Below, one piece after another: positions 42,701 through 53,736 of a DNA stretch of 64,000 bases. The notes under the pieces were generated by a model. That model worked only from the letters and a program-made list of their open reading frames with translations. It ran no database searches and had not been told where the DNA came from. Every line of letters starts with the position of its first letter. The stretch's first letter is position 1. This DNA is from Curtobacterium flaccumfaciens (GTDB taxonomy: Bacteria; Actinomycetota; Actinomycetes; Actinomycetales; Microbacteriaceae), in NCBI GenBank assembly GCA_029689965.1, contig CP121450.1:1860001-1924000 (forward strand). Direction: 5' to 3'. The position numbers and the translations under genes are program-made.

Positions 42701-43823
42701 GTGACCGACGCCACCGCCCCGCACGCCGCCCCGGACATCGACCGGCGACTCCGGGGACCCGTGCGGATCGTCGGTGCCGGACTGCTCGGTGCGTCGATCG
42801 GGTTGGCGTTGCGCGAGAAGGGCGTCGACGTCGTCCTCGACGACGTGTCGCCCGCCGCCCTCGCGCTCGCGGTGGACTACGGCGCCGGGCGACGCCCGGC
42901 CGCGGGCGACGCCCCGGAGCTCGTCGTCGTGGCGGTCCCGCCGGACGTCGTGGCAACCGTGGTCGAGCGGGAGCTCGCGGCGTACCCGGACGCCGTGGTG
43001 ACCGACGTGGCGAGCGTGAAGTCCGGTCCGCTGGCGAGCCTGCGGGCCGCCGGTGCGGACGTCACCCGCTACATCGGCTCCACCCGATGGCCGGGCGGGA
43101 GCGCAGCGGTCCGACGGCCGCGCGCGCCGACCTGTTCGTCGGTCAGCCGTGGGTGGTCGCCGGACACGACGACATCACGTACCAGCGTGCCGCCGTGGTC
43201 GAGGACCTGGCGCTCGACGTCGGGGCGACCGTGATGCCGATGGAGCCGGAGTCGCACGACCTCGCGGTCGCGTACGTCTCGCACGCGCCGCAGCTCGTCT
43301 CGACGCTGATGGCCGCGCGGCTGCGTGACGCCCCGGACGGCTCGCTCGGGCTCGCCGGCGGCGGCGTCCGGGACGTCACCCGGATCGCCGCGAGCGACCC
43401 CGGACTGTGGGTGCAGATCATCGGCGCGAACGCCCAGCGGATCCGGCCGGTGCTCGCCGACCTCCGCGACGACCTGGACCGTGTGCTCGAGGCGCTCGAC
43501 GACCCCACGGCGGCCGGCTCGCCGCGGACCCTCGCCGAGACGATCGCGGCGGGCAACCGCGGCGTCGAACGTCTGCCGGGCAAGCACGGCACCACGAAGC
43601 GCTTCGCCCAGGTGGTCGTCCTCGTCGACGACACCCCCGGCAGATCGCCGCGCTCCTCACGTTCATCGGGGAGATCGGCATCAACCTCGAGGACATGCGC
43701 CTCGAGCACTCACCGGGCGCGCAGATCGGCATCGTCGAGGTGTCGGTCGTGCCCGAGCAGGAACAGCGACTCGTCGAGGAACTCGAGGGTCGCGGATGGA
43801 GGATCGCAGCAGCATGGGCCTGA
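42701..43823 (+). CDS. tyrA: Prephenate dehydrogenase with ACT domain (two frameshifts)
   Basis: TyrA oxidises prephenate in tyrosine synthesis. The NAD-binding VRIVGAGLLGASIGLALRE, VVVAVPPDVVATVVE, the conserved YIGSHPMAGRERSGPTAAR, and a C-terminal ACT domain ([39 protein letters not shown]) are present. One C is lost near 43080-43085 and one G near 43638-43642. Corrected length is 374 residues. The ACT domain suggests feedback control by an aromatic amino acid. It overlaps cmk. Confidence 0.92.
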
Positions 43824-44703
43824 ACGACGACACGAAGGCAGTCGCGAACGACTCCGGGGTGACCGGCGGCCCCGACGGACCCGACACCGGTCTGCCGACC
43901 CCCGGCGACCAGCCGGGGCCGATCGGCGGCGCCGGTGGCCAGGGTGGCGACATCGCCGGTGGTCTCGACGGTCAGGGCGGTGGCGAGCCGGGCTCGACCC
44001 GTGATCCGCTGCCCGCCGGTCTGCCGGACGGCGCGTTCGTCGCGAAGACCGTCATCGCCGTCGACGGTCCGGCCGGCAGCGGCAAGTCCAGCGTGTCCCG
44101 TGCCGCGGCCCGGGCGCTCGGGTTCGGCTACCAGGACACCGGTGCCGCCTACCGTGCGCTCGCGTGGCACGCGCTCCAGAAGGGCGTCGACCTCGACGAC
44201 GCCGCGGCGATCCTGGCGAGCTGGGACACGTTCGACTACGCGATCGGCACCGACCCCGACGCGTACTTCGTCCGCGTGAACGGCACGGACGTCACGGACG
44301 CGATCCGGACGCCCGAGGTCACCGCCGCCGTCGCCCAGATCGCCAAGCTCCCGGAGGTCCGGCAGCGGCTCGTGCAGCTCTTCCGCACGGTGATGCGGAT
44401 GGCCGACGCCCGGGCATCATCACCGAGGGGCGCGACATCACCACGGTGGTCGCTCCGGACGCCGAGGTACGGATCCTGCTCACGGCCGACGAGTCCGTTA
44501 GAATGGCTCGGCGCGCGGCCGAGGTCACCTCCCAGTCGGCCGCCGAGACCTCCGCCGCACTCGCTCGTCGCGACGCGGCGGACGCGAAGGTCGTCGACTT
44601 CATGAACGCCGCCGACGGCGTCACGACGCTCGACTCCACCGACCTCGACTTCGACCAGACCGTGCAGGCGGTCGTCGATCTGGCCCGCGCGGCCACGCAC
44701 TGA
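43796..44703 (+). CDS. cmk: Cytidylate kinase (one frameshift)
   Basis: Cmk phosphorylates CMP and dCMP. After a Gly/Asp-rich N-terminal extension of about 80 residues come the P-loop [39 protein letters not shown], and [20 protein letters not shown]. One C is lost in GCCCGGGC near 44410-44413. ATG codons at 43796 (overlapping tyrA) and 43814 are both possible; the second has GGAGG about 10 bases upstream. Corrected length is about 302 residues from 43796, longer than the usual 220-230 because of the extension. Confidence 0.9.
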
Positions 44704-44741
44704 CAACACGCGGCCGAACGGTCGCCGGCAAGGACACCCAC

Positions 44742-46263
44742 ATGGCGCAGCTGGACAACCCAGACCACGACGACTTCCCCGAGTACGACGACGCGCTCGG
44801 CGAACGGCTCGCCGGGCTCGACGAGGCCGAGGCCGAGCAGCGGGCGAACGCGCTCCGCGTCGGGCTCGACGACTACGAGCTCGACGAGGAAGACGTCGCC
44901 CTGCTCGAGTCCGGCCAGCTCGGCGAGGACGGCACCACCTACCTGCCCGCCCTGCCGGTGCTCGCGATCGTCGGTCGCCCGAACGTCGGCAAGTCGCAGC
45001 TCGTGAACCGCATCCTCGGCCGTCGAGAGGCAGTCGTGCAGGACACCCCGGGCGTCACCCGCGACCGCGTCTCCTACAAGGCCGAGTGGAACGACAAGCG
45101 GTTCACCCTCGTCGACACCGGCGGGTGGGAACCCGACGCGAAGGGCATCAACGCATCCGTGGCGGCACAGGCCGAGGTCGCGATCGACCTCGCCGACGCC
45201 GTGCTCTTCGTCGTGGACGTCACGGTCGGCATCACGGCCACCGACGAACACGTCGTGCGGATGCTCCGTGGCACCGACCGGCCGGTCATCGTCGTCGCGA
45301 ACAAGTCCGACGACGACCGCCGTGACCTCGACGCGTACGAGCTGTGGAACCTCGGCCTGGGGGAGCCGCACCCGGTGTCGGCCCTGCACGGGCGGGGCGT
45401 CGCGGACCTCCTCGACCTCATCGTGCAGACCCTGCCGGACACGTCGGCCGTGGCGAAGCAGGAGATCGGCGGGCCTCGCCGTGTGGCGATCCTCGGCCGC
45501 CCGAACGTCGGCAAGAAGCTCGCTGCTCAACAAGGCCGCCGGCGAAGAGCGCGTCGTCGTCAACGAGCTCTCCGGCACCACGCGCGACCCGGTGGACGAG
45601 CAGGTCGAGCTCGGCGGCAAGGTCTGGCGCTTCGTCGACACGGCGGGCATCCGCAAGCGCGTGCACCTGCAGCAGGGTGCCGACTTCTACGCGTCGCTCC
45701 GCACGACGGCCGCGCTCGAGAAGGCCGAGGTCGCCGTCGTCGTCCTCGACGTCACCGAGCCGATCTCCGTGCAGGACCTCCGCATCATCGACCTCGTGCT
45801 CGAGTCCGGTCGTGCCCTGGTGCTGGCGTACAACAAGTGGGACCTGCTCGACGACGACCGCCGCCGGTACCTCGAGCGTGAGATCGAGCAGGACCTCGCG
45901 CACGTGGCGTGGGCCCCGCGGGTGAACATCTCCGCCCGCACCGGCCGCCACCTCGAGAAGCTCGTGCCCGCGCTCGAGACCGCGCTCGAGTCGTGGGACA
46001 CCCGCATCCCGACCGGCAAGGTCAACGCCTTCATCGCCGAGCTCGTGCAGGAGCACCCGCACCCGGTCCGCGGCGGCAAGCAGCCCCGCATCCTGTTCGG
46101 CACGCAGGCGTCGAGCCAGCCGCCGACGTTCGTGCTCTTCACGACGGGCTTCCTCGACCCGCAGTACCGGCGGTTCATCACCCGTCGACTCCGCGAGGTC
46201 TGGGGCTTCGAGGGCACTCCGATCAACGTCAACATGCGGGTGCGCGAGCGCCGCAAGCGCTGA
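44742..46263 (+). CDS. der: Ribosome biogenesis GTPase Der (one apparent insertion)
   Basis: Der (EngA) has two tandem GTPase domains and a KH-like domain and acts in 50S assembly. First G1: [19 protein letters not shown]; second G1 after correction: [21 protein letters not shown]-terminal KH-like part ends [13 protein letters not shown]. The frame break at 45516-45520 is an extra A at an AGCT site (AAGAAGCTCG for AAGAGCTCG). Corrected length is 506 residues, with an acidic 65-residue N-terminal extension as in other actinobacteria. cmk-der is a standard pair. Confidence 0.95.
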
Positions 46264-46274
46264 GGCCGGGCGGG

Positions 46275-46861
46275 GTGAGCCGGGCAGAACACCACGAGAT
46301 GGTGATGCAGCAGAACGCCGGGATCGGCGCCTTCGCCGACCGTGTGTGGTGCCGCCTGCGGCTCGACCGGTTGGCCGGGGGCCGTCAGGCGGGGTACGTG
46401 ATCCGGGAGGACATGCTCGAACACCCGAGACGGTGCGCTCGTTCCGGTGGATCCGGTGGCTGCTCGTCGCCGAGACGATCGTCGGCCTGACTGCGATCGT
46501 GGTCGCGGTGCTGCTGACCAACGCCGGTCAGACGATCCCGTGGGCGGTGTGGTTCCGGGCGACGGTCATGCTGCTGATCACCCTGACGCTCTACGTGTTC
46601 GCGTGGCGTGCGCAGCTCGGGTACTACTGGGCGTACCAGCGGCTGCGGTTGTTCAGCCGAATATTCCCGGTGGTGACGCTCGTGGTCGCGGCGATCCCCG
46701 GGCTGTACCCGTTCTGGATGGTGATCGAGCAGATCGTGTTCTCGCTGCTGATGATCGGCATCGGGGACGTGCTCACCACGGACCACATGCGGGCGACGTT
46801 CCCGAAGCCCGCGCGACGCTCGGGGCCTGCCGCGGGCTCACGACGGGGCGGCGCGGGCTGA
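46275..46861 (+). CDS. Four-helix integral membrane protein of unknown function (one frameshift)
   Basis: After about 50 polar residues (GIGAFADRVWCRLRLDRLAG, GYVIREDMLEHPE) come four hydrophobic helices: WLLVAETIVGLTAIVVAVLL, ATVMLLITLTLYVFAWRAQL, RIFPVVTLVVAAIPGLYPFW and MVIEQIVFSLLMIGIGDVLT. One C is lost in CACCCGAG near 46424-46428. A GTG at 46275 gives 195 residues; an ATG at 46299 is an alternative. I do not recognise a family. It is close behind der and may be cotranscribed. Confidence 0.72.
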
Positions 46862-46917
46862 CGACGAGCCCGGCGCGGGTCGACGGAGCCGGCGCGGGCG
46901 ACACGGTGCGACATCGC

Positions 46918-47021
46918 CGGTGTCGTACGACGTCGGAGTCGTCGTTCCTTGCACGCGCGGAGTGTTGCGAGCGCGCGGGAACGACTCAGTCGGTGTCGTA
47001 CGACGTCGGAGTCGTCGTTCC
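46918..47021. repeat. Two exact 31-base direct repeats with a CGTACGACGTCG core
   Basis: The same 31 bases, starting CGGTGTCGTACGACGTCGGA, occur at 46918-46948 and 46991-47021. They resemble the reverse complement of the pair at 9171-9281. The second copy contains the stop codon and last codons of the XRE gene on the other strand. Confidence 0.8.
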
Positions 47022-47962
47022 GAGTCCGCCCCTGCCACGAGCTCCGCCCCTGCCACGAGCTCCGCCACGGCCCCTGCCAACACTGCCCCCGCCCCGCGTC
47101 CCGCCCGCCGTCGCCGCCAGGCTGCCGAGCAGCGCGAGCGCCCGGGCCGAGGACGAGCCCGGCTCCGCATGGTGCAGCACGAGGAGCTGCCCGTCGGTGC
47201 CGCCGATACCGAGCTTCTCGCGTCGGAGCTCGAGGTCGCCGACCTCCGGGTGCCACATCCGCACGGCGGCACCGGCGAGGGGCCGGACGTCGTGCCGCGC
47301 CCAGAGCCGCCGGAAGTCCTCGCTGCCGAGCGACAGCGCGCCGACGAGCGTGGTGATCGCCGGGTCGTCCACGTCCGTCCCGATGGAGGACCGGAACGAG
47401 GCCACCATGCCCGCCATCTGGTCCTCCCAGTCCGGGTAGCGCTCCTGCTCGGACCGGTCCAGGAACATCGTCCGCAGTCGGTTCTCGCCCGCTCGCATCC
47501 CGGGAGCGAGCGCGGTCGCGAGCGGGTTCGCGGCGAGGACGTCGAACGCCCGGTTCTCCACGAACGCCGGCAGCCCCACGACCTCGAGCAGCTGGAGGGT
47601 CCCCGACGGCACCCGCTCGGCCCGTGCACCCCGCGTGACCCGTCCGGTACGGGTGCCCCGTGCGTCCGAAGCGGCGCGGGAGCCGCCACCGCCCCGGTCC
47701 GCGAGGCTCCGAAGGTAGGCGAGCGCCGTCTCGTCCAGACCGAACACCCGCGCGACGGCGTCGAGCACCTGCCCCGACGGGTTGCGGTCCCGGCCCTGCT
47801 CGAGGCGCAGGTAGTAGTCCGCGCTGATGCCAGCGAGCGTCGCGACCTCCTCACGGCGCAGCCCCGGCGTGCGCCGGACCCCGGTCACCCGCAGTCCCGC
47901 GTCCTCGGGGCGCACGAGCTCCGCCGTGCACGGAGGTACTCGCCGAGGGTGTTGTCGCTCAC
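46986..47962 (-). CDS. XRE-family regulator with MmyB-like ligand-binding domain (one frameshift)
   Basis: The N-terminal helix-turn-helix (TPGLRREEVATLAGISADYY, LEQGRDRNPSGQVLDAVARV) is followed by the MmyB-type domain (FVENRAFDVLAANPLATALA, EDFRRLWARHDVRPLAG, HPEVGDLELRREKLGIGG, LVLHHAEPGSSSARALALLG). The GTG at 47962 (VSDNTLGEYLRARRELVRPE) requires one lost G near 47921. Corrected length is 325 residues. The last 45 residues are a Gly/Arg tail ending in codons from an extragenic repeat. It diverges from the aldo/keto reductase gene, a common arrangement for MmyB-type regulators and their target oxidoreductases. Confidence 0.86.
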
Positions 47963-48065
47963 ACCGACGATGCTACGGACCCGCCGTGCTCCGATCCTGG
48001 TCCCCGCGCTCCCAGGGGCGACGGGGTCCTGCCCGTGGCCCGGCTCCCGGAGCATCGTGGCGGCC

Positions 48066-48940
48066 ATGACCGACACGACACTCCCCGGCGGCACCTTCCA
48101 CCTCGCTGACGACCTCGACCTGACCCGGGTCGGGTACGGCGCCATGCAGCTCGCGGGCCCGGGCGTCTTCGGACCCCGACCGACCGCGACGAGGCGATCC
48201 GCGTCCTCCGCACCGTCGTCGAGCTCGGCATCACGCACATCGACACCGCGGACTTCTACGGCCCCCACCTCACGAACGAGATCATCCGCGAGGCGCTCCA
48301 CCCCTACGCACCGGAGCTCCACATCGTCACGAAGGTCGGCGCACGCCGCGACGCCGACGGCGGTTGGCCGCACGCCCGCGAGCCCCACGAGCTCGTCGAG
48401 CAGGTGCACGACAACCTCCGCCACCTCGCGCTCGAGCAGCTCGACGTGGTGAACCTGCGGGTGGGCGGCTTCGACGCGCCCGAGGCGGGGAGCCTCGCGC
48501 CGCAGTTCGAGGCGCTGGCCGAACTCCAGCAGCAGGGTCTCGTCAAGCACCTCGGCCTGTCCACGGTGAACGCCGAGCAGCTGGCCGAAGCCCAGTCGAT
48601 CGCACCCGTCGTCTGCGTGCAGAACATGTACAACGTCGCCCGCCGTGAGGACGACGCACTCGTCGACAGCACGGCTGCTCAGGGCATCGCCTACGTGCCG
48701 TACTTCCCGCTCGGCGGGTTCTCGCCGCTGCAGTCCGGTGCGCTCGACGCCGTCGCCGAGCGTCTCGGGGTGTCGAGGCTGACGGTGGCGCTCTCGTGGC
48801 TGCTGCAGCGTTCCCCGAACATGCTGCTGATCCCCGGCACCTCGTCCGTGGCGCACCTGCGCGACAACGTCGCCTCGGCGGGCTTCGCCCTGCCGGCGGA
48901 CGCCGTGGCCGAGCTCGACGCGATCGGTTCCGCCGCGTAG
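48066..48940 (+). CDS. Aldo/keto reductase family oxidoreductase (one frameshift)
   Basis: This NADP-dependent reductase barrel has LTRVGYGAMQLAGPGVFG, the catalytic Asp/Tyr region ITHIDTADFYGPHLTNEIIR, the catalytic Lys in HIVTKVGARRD, and the NADP-binding SWLLQRSPNMLLIPGTSSVA. The usual histidine region reads DVVNLRVGGFDAPE, as in the NLRVGG subgroup. One C is lost in GGACCCCGACC near 48174-48180. Corrected length is 291 residues. The divergent XRE/MmyB regulator probably controls it. Confidence 0.88.
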
Positions 48941-48960
48941 TCGGTGGCCACGGGCGGTCT

Positions 48961-48991
48961 GGAGGCACGGGGCACGTCCGCCCGTGCCTCC
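48961..48991 (+). terminator. GGAGGC-type hairpin after the aldo/keto reductase
   Basis: GGAGGCACGGG and CCCGTGCCTCC form an 11-base stem with a short loop, 21 bases past the stop. Confidence 0.65.
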
Positions 48992-49102
48992 GGTACCGCT
49001 GCACGTCGGTACGGCTCCGCGTCGGTACGGCTCCGCGTCGGTACGGCTCCGCGTCGGTACCGCTCCGCCCCGGTACCGCTCCGCCCCGGTACGGCGACGC
49101 TC
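48991..49102. repeat. 16-base tandem repeat with CGGTAC every 16 bases
   Basis: CGGTAC begins at 48991, 49007, 49023, 49039, 49055, 49071 and 49087, an exact 16-base period over seven units of the form CGGTACGGCTCCGCGT. It fills the gap between convergent genes. Confidence 0.85.
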
Positions 49103-49157
49103 CGACACCGCTCCGGTCCGCGCCCGCGGTACCGCGACGGCCGTCGGCCGCCGCCGC

Positions 49158-51311
49158 TCAGGCCACGGTGGCGAGGGCGAACGGCAGCACGGCCGTCGCC
49201 CCGGCGCGCCGGAGCTCCGCCCAGCGACGGTCGTCGTCCACCGGCTGTCGACCAGGTCGTCCACGAGCAGCACCGGACCCTCGTGTGACCGCAGCGCGGC
49301 AGCCAGGGAGGGATCGACCACGAAGGTGTCCCACACCCCGGACAGCCGGTAGGCGCTGTTCGTCGCGCCGTCACCTCGCGGCGTTCCGCCGTTCCGCCCG
49401 AGCGTCCCGAGGAACTGCAGCCGCCCGATCGAGGACAGCGCCTGCGCCAACGACCCGACGAGCTCGGGCCGGGAACGTGACGACATCGCCACCACTCCGG
49501 TCGGCCGGGTCTCCCACGGCCAGTCCTTGAGCGCTCGGACGCACCCGTCGACGAGTTCCCGCGACACCGGCCCGTCCGCGGTACCCGGGGCGAACAGTGC
49601 CCGGAGCGGGCCGCCCCACCCGAGGTCCGTCAGCCGGGCGACGGCACGACCCGGCTGCACGAGCTCATCGGGTCCGATCTTGCCGCGCACCGGGACGCCG
49701 AGCGACGACATGCCCGACGGCCACTGGGCACGCGGCGCGATCTCGACACCGACCTTGTCGAGCGCCGCCGCAGCCCCGGAGGCGTCCGCAGAGGACACCG
49801 ACGTCGGTACCAGGCACCCGCGCAGTTGTCGCACCGGCCGCAGGGCTCGGCCGACGGGTCGTCGAGGTCCTGCTGCAGGAGCTGCATGCGGCACGCCGAG
49901 GTGGACTCGTAGTCGAGCATCGACGCGGCCTCGGCGGCGCGGGCCGCGGCGACGCGCTCGTAGCGGGCCGCGTCGTACTCCCAGGGCTGCCCGGTGGCCA
50001 CCCAGCCGCCCGTGACGCGCTGCACCGCTCCGTCGACGTCGAGCACCTTGAGCACCAGCTCGAGCGTCGACCGTTTGATGTCCACGAGGCCCTCGAGCGC
50101 CACCGTCGACAGCGACCCGGACGACGCCGCGAGGGCGTCGAGCACCGCTGTCGCCCGCGCCTGCGTCGGCATGGACGCGCTCGCGAAGTACTGCCAGATC
50201 TCCTGGTCCTCGCGCCCCGGCAGCAGGAGCACGTCGGCGTTGTCGGTGGCGCGGCCGGCTCGACCGATCTGCTGGTAGTACGCGACGGGGGAGGACGGCG
50301 CCCCCACGTGCACGACGAACCCGAGGTCCGGCTTGTCGAAGCCCATGCCGAGCGCGCTCGTCGCCACCAGGGCCTTCAGCTCGTTGCCCTTGAAGCTGCT
50401 GTTCCAGCTGCTCGCGCTCCTCGGTGTCGGTGCGTCCCGTGTAGGCGCGGACGGCGTACCCGTTCTCACGCAGGAGCCGCGCGATGTCCTCGGCGGCGGA
50501 GACCGTGAGCGTGTAGATGATGCCGCTGCCGGGAAGGTCGCCGAGGTGCGCGAGCAGCCAGCCGAGCCGTTGCCGGGCGTCCGGCAGCGTGAGCACCCCG
50601 AGGCGGAGCGACGCACGGGCGAGCGAGCCGCGGATCGTGAACACGGGGTCGGCCGGACCAGCCGTGAGCTGCTCGGCGACGTCCTCCACCACGCGTTCGT
50701 TCGCGGTGGCGGTGGTGGCGAGCACTGGCACGCCGTGGGGGAGCGACCGGATGAGTTCGGCGAGCCGCCGGTAGTCCGGCCGGAAGTCGTGGCCCCAGTC
50801 CGAGATGCAGTGCGCCTCGTCCACGACGAGCATCCCCATCCGGGCGATCAGCGTCGGCAGCTGTTCGTCGCGGAACCGCGGGTTGTTGAGCCGTTCGGGG
50901 AGACGAGGAGCACGTCGACCTCGTCACGAGCGAGCGCCGCCTGGGTGTCGGCCCACTCGTGCGCGTTCGCGGAGTTGATCGACACCGCTCGGACACCCGC
51001 CCGTGCGGCCGCGGCGACCTGGTCGCGCATGAGCGCCAGCAGGGGCGACACGAGCACCGTCGGTCCGCCACCGCGCCGCCGCAGGAGCAGGGTCGCGAGG
51101 AAGTACACCGCGGACTTGCCCCACCCGGTGCGCTGCACGACGAGCGCGCGCTGCCGGTGCTCGACGAGGGCGGAGATCGCCTCGAGCTGGCCGGGGTGGA
51201 ACACCGCGTCGGCCCGCCCGGTCAGGGCATGCAGCGCCCCCGCGCCTCCGCGGCGACCTCGGCGGACGGCGGAGCTGGTGGCGGCGGAGCGGGTGACGGC
51301 GCAACGGACAT
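49158..51311 (-). CDS. RecQ-family DNA helicase with C-terminal phosphoribosyltransferase-like domain (five frame errors)
   Basis: This is a superfamily 2 helicase of about 718 residues: motif I ALVVQRTGWGKSAVYFLATL, motif II MLVVDEAHCISDWGHDFRPD, motif III VPVLATTATANERVV, motif VI YYQQIGRAGRATDNADVLLL and the RecQ zinc site SACRMQ...EPCGRCDNCAGAW. The last 200 residues differ from classical RecQ and contain VLLVDDLVDSRWTMTVAGAE, a PRPP-loop-like motif of type I phosphoribosyltransferases (ComF-like). Lost bases are near 51237, 50901, 49815 and 49235; an extra base at AGCT lies at 50393-50397. The fusion is known in actinobacterial RecQ-like proteins; its role is unclear. Confidence 0.88.
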
Positions 51312-51370
51312 GACCCCATGCTGTCAGCCCCGACCGACGAAACGCGGCCAGCGCGGAAAGGGGTGGAGAA

Positions 51371-52841
51371 CTACTGGTACGTGATGAGCGACGGCGCCGG
51401 CGAGACGTCCGTCATCGTCTGCTGCGGCGACAGCATCGGGCGTCTTCGTCGTAGAAGTTCTTCCAGCCCCAGTGCGCCCAGCTGGCGCGTCCGCGTGCAG
51501 CGCCTTCCACGTCGCCTGCTTGTCCGGCTGCGACCCCTGCCCGTCGGCGTGGATGAGCAGGTCGAGCTCGGGGTGGGACTTGATCGACGACCGGTCCTGG
51601 ATCATCGACAGCCGGAACTGGTGCAGCACGAGCGCCTTCGGCGGCAGACCCTTCGACCTCACGAGCGACGCGAGCCAGGACGACACCTCGTTCACCTCGG
51701 ACGCCTGCACGCTGCCGATCTGCTGCAGCGGTACCTGGTCCTTCGTCAGCCGCCACTCCGGGTCGAGCGCCAGCCACACGCCGGGCTTCGACAGCAGCGA
51801 CTCGTACCGCTTCGCCTGCGACAGGAAGTCCGAGCGCCCCGGCTGCAGGTCGAGGATCACGGGCATGCCGGCGTCGTGCGCCGCGTCGACGTACGGTTCG
51901 AGCGTCTTCGCCGGCAGCTCCGTGGAGTAGTCGCCGTCCGACCCGGCGTCGCCCGCGGCGACGGTCGCGATGACCTCCATCGCCGGCGTGATCGGCACGC
52001 TGCCCAACCCGCGGTACGAAGCCGCGACGGACTTCGCGCGCTGCACGGTCGCGGCCGGGTCCTGCTCACCGAGGACCCCGAGCGCCGGCGTACCCGGCGC
52101 GCCGTACAGGGCCACGTAGCGGTGCCCGTCGAACGGACGCTGCCCGCCGTTCGGCAGCTGCCACCCGTTCTCCGCCGCCCGCACCGTCCACTCGGGGTCG
52201 CCGAGCGCCCCGAACGCGGACCCGACGAGCACGGTCGGGTGGTCACGCTCCTCGTGCAGCGCGCGCACCACGCCGGAGGCGGCAGCGGGATCCGTCACGC
52301 CCTCCGGCATGACCACCACGCGCGCACCGGCCGCCTTCGCGCTCCCGACGACCGCGGCATCCGCACGCGCGTCCGCCACGACGACGGTGGCCGACCTGGA
52401 GGCCCGGCTCGTCTCCGGCGCGTCGCCGCCGTCCGGCGCATCCCGCTCCGGGACGTCGGTGTCGATCGTGACGTCACCCTCGGCCCGGTACCAGTCCGCG
52501 CCGAGGCGGTGCAGCTCACGAGCGACGTCGGAACCGCCCGTGCCGGTCAGGAGCACCGGCACGTGCGCGGCCTCGGCAGCGCTCGCCGCCTCGCGCACCG
52601 CGTCCGCGTCGTCCGCCGGCGCGACGACCGCGCCGGGCGCGGTGGCGAACAGGGCACGGCTCGCCCGGACCGAGCGCTCGGCGGCATCGGACTGCGCGGC
52701 CACCGTGACCGTGTCGGCCGGCGCCTCCGCGAGCGTCGGACGCGCGGCGGCCGGCTGTCCTCCGGTGCACCCGGCGGCTCCGAGCAGCAGCCCGGCGGCC
52801 GCGAGCGCGAGGAGGACACGGGACGTGGGACCGGAACGCAT
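51371..52841 (-). CDS. Secreted lipoprotein of about 490 residues, function unknown (two frameshifts)
   Basis: The signal peptide ends in a lipobox, LLLGAAGC, near residue 25. The N-terminal half alternates short helices and strands (AVVAPADDADAVREAASAAE, HVPVLLTGTGGSDVARELHR), reminiscent of cell-wall-binding repeat 2 modules. The C-terminal half (AHDAGMPVILDLQPGRSDFL, KPGVWLALDPEWRLTKDQV, LVLHQFRLSMIQDRSSIKSH) looks like a TIM-barrel glycosidase-type fold. Two lost G/C bases near 51482-51492 and 51438-51441 restore WAHWGWKNFYDEDAPMLSPQ and a stop at 51371. It is probably surface-exposed; a carbohydrate link is inference. Confidence 0.78.
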
Positions 52842-52911
52842 CGGGCCACCCTACGAGCCGCCCGGCGAAGTCCCTGGGAATCCGACGGGTGTCGTCTCGT
52901 AGAAGAGAGGC

Positions 52912-53736
52912 ATGCCCGACGACGACCGCCCGCTCATCGGCGCGGTGCGACCGCCCGAGCTGCACTGCATGACGCTCAACGTCCGCCGCCGCGTGCCGCG
53001 GCCGACCGGACACGTGGACTCGTGGGACCGCCGCCGGGACGCCGTGGTCGCGCTCGTCACCTCCGAGGCGCCCACCGTCCTCGCCGTCCAGGAGGCACTG
53101 CCCACCCAGTCCGCGGACCTCACCGCCGCCCTCGGGTCGCGCTGGGAACCGGTCCTCGTCGGACGCGGCGCTCGCGGCGGCGGGGAACAGGTGGGGCTGT
53201 TCCTCGAGCGATCGCGGGTCGAGGTCGTCGAGCACCGGTCGTGGGCGCTGTCCCGCCGCCCGCAGCGGCCCGGTTCCCGGAGCTGGGGGACCGCGTTCCC
53301 GCGGCACGTCGTCGGCGCGGTCGTCCGCGACCGAGCCACGGGCGTGTCCTTCACCGCGCTCGCCACGCACCTCGACGTCGTCTCGCCGTGGGCCCGACTG
53401 CGGTCCGCCGAACTGCTCGGTCGGATCGTCCGCGAACGCGGCCTGCCCGCCGTCGTCATGGCGGACTGGAACTGCGCGGTGGGCTCCGCCCCTTGGCGAG
53501 CACTGGCGGAGGCGGGGGTTGTCGACAGCTGGAGCCGCGCCTCCAGGCAGGTGACCGCGCCCTTCGGGACGTACCCGCACTACGCGAGTCCGCGTGTCGG
53601 GGGCCGGCGGATCGACGGGGTGCTCGTGACGGACGACTGTGCCGTCGAGCGGGTCGCCGTGTCGAACCGGCGGCCGGGCGGGGTCTGGCCGTCCGACCAC
53701 GCAGCCGTGCACGCGGTCGTGCGGTGGACGTCGTGA
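52912..53736 (+). CDS. Endonuclease/exonuclease/phosphatase family protein
   Basis: This 274-residue EEP-fold hydrolase shows LHCMTLNVRRR, the metal-binding Glu in PTVLAVQEALPTQ, AVVMADWNCAVGSAPW and the C-terminal VWPSDHAAVHAVV. No signal peptide or membrane helix is seen. The substrate (nucleic acid, lipid or sugar phosphate) cannot be told. The frame is intact. The next gene overlaps its stop. Confidence 0.86.
   Translation: MPDDDRPLIGAVRPPELHCMTLNVRRRVPRPTGHVDSWDRRRDAVVALVTSEAPTVLAVQEALPTQSADLTAALGSRWEPVLVGRGARGGGEQVGLFLERSRVEVVEHRSWALSRRPQRPGSRSWGTAFPRHVVGAVVRDRATGVSFTALATHLDVVSPWARLRSAELLGRIVRERGLPAVVMADWNCAVGSAPWRALAEAGVVDSWSRASRQVTAPFGTYPHYASPRVGGRRIDGVLVTDDCAVERVAVSNRRPGGVWPSDHAAVHAVVRWTS

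Noticed and set aside
49630..50616. recQ segments as several distinct pseudogenes
   Set aside because: The pieces are consecutive motifs of one helicase, and each joint is explained by a G/C-run loss or an AGCT insertion.
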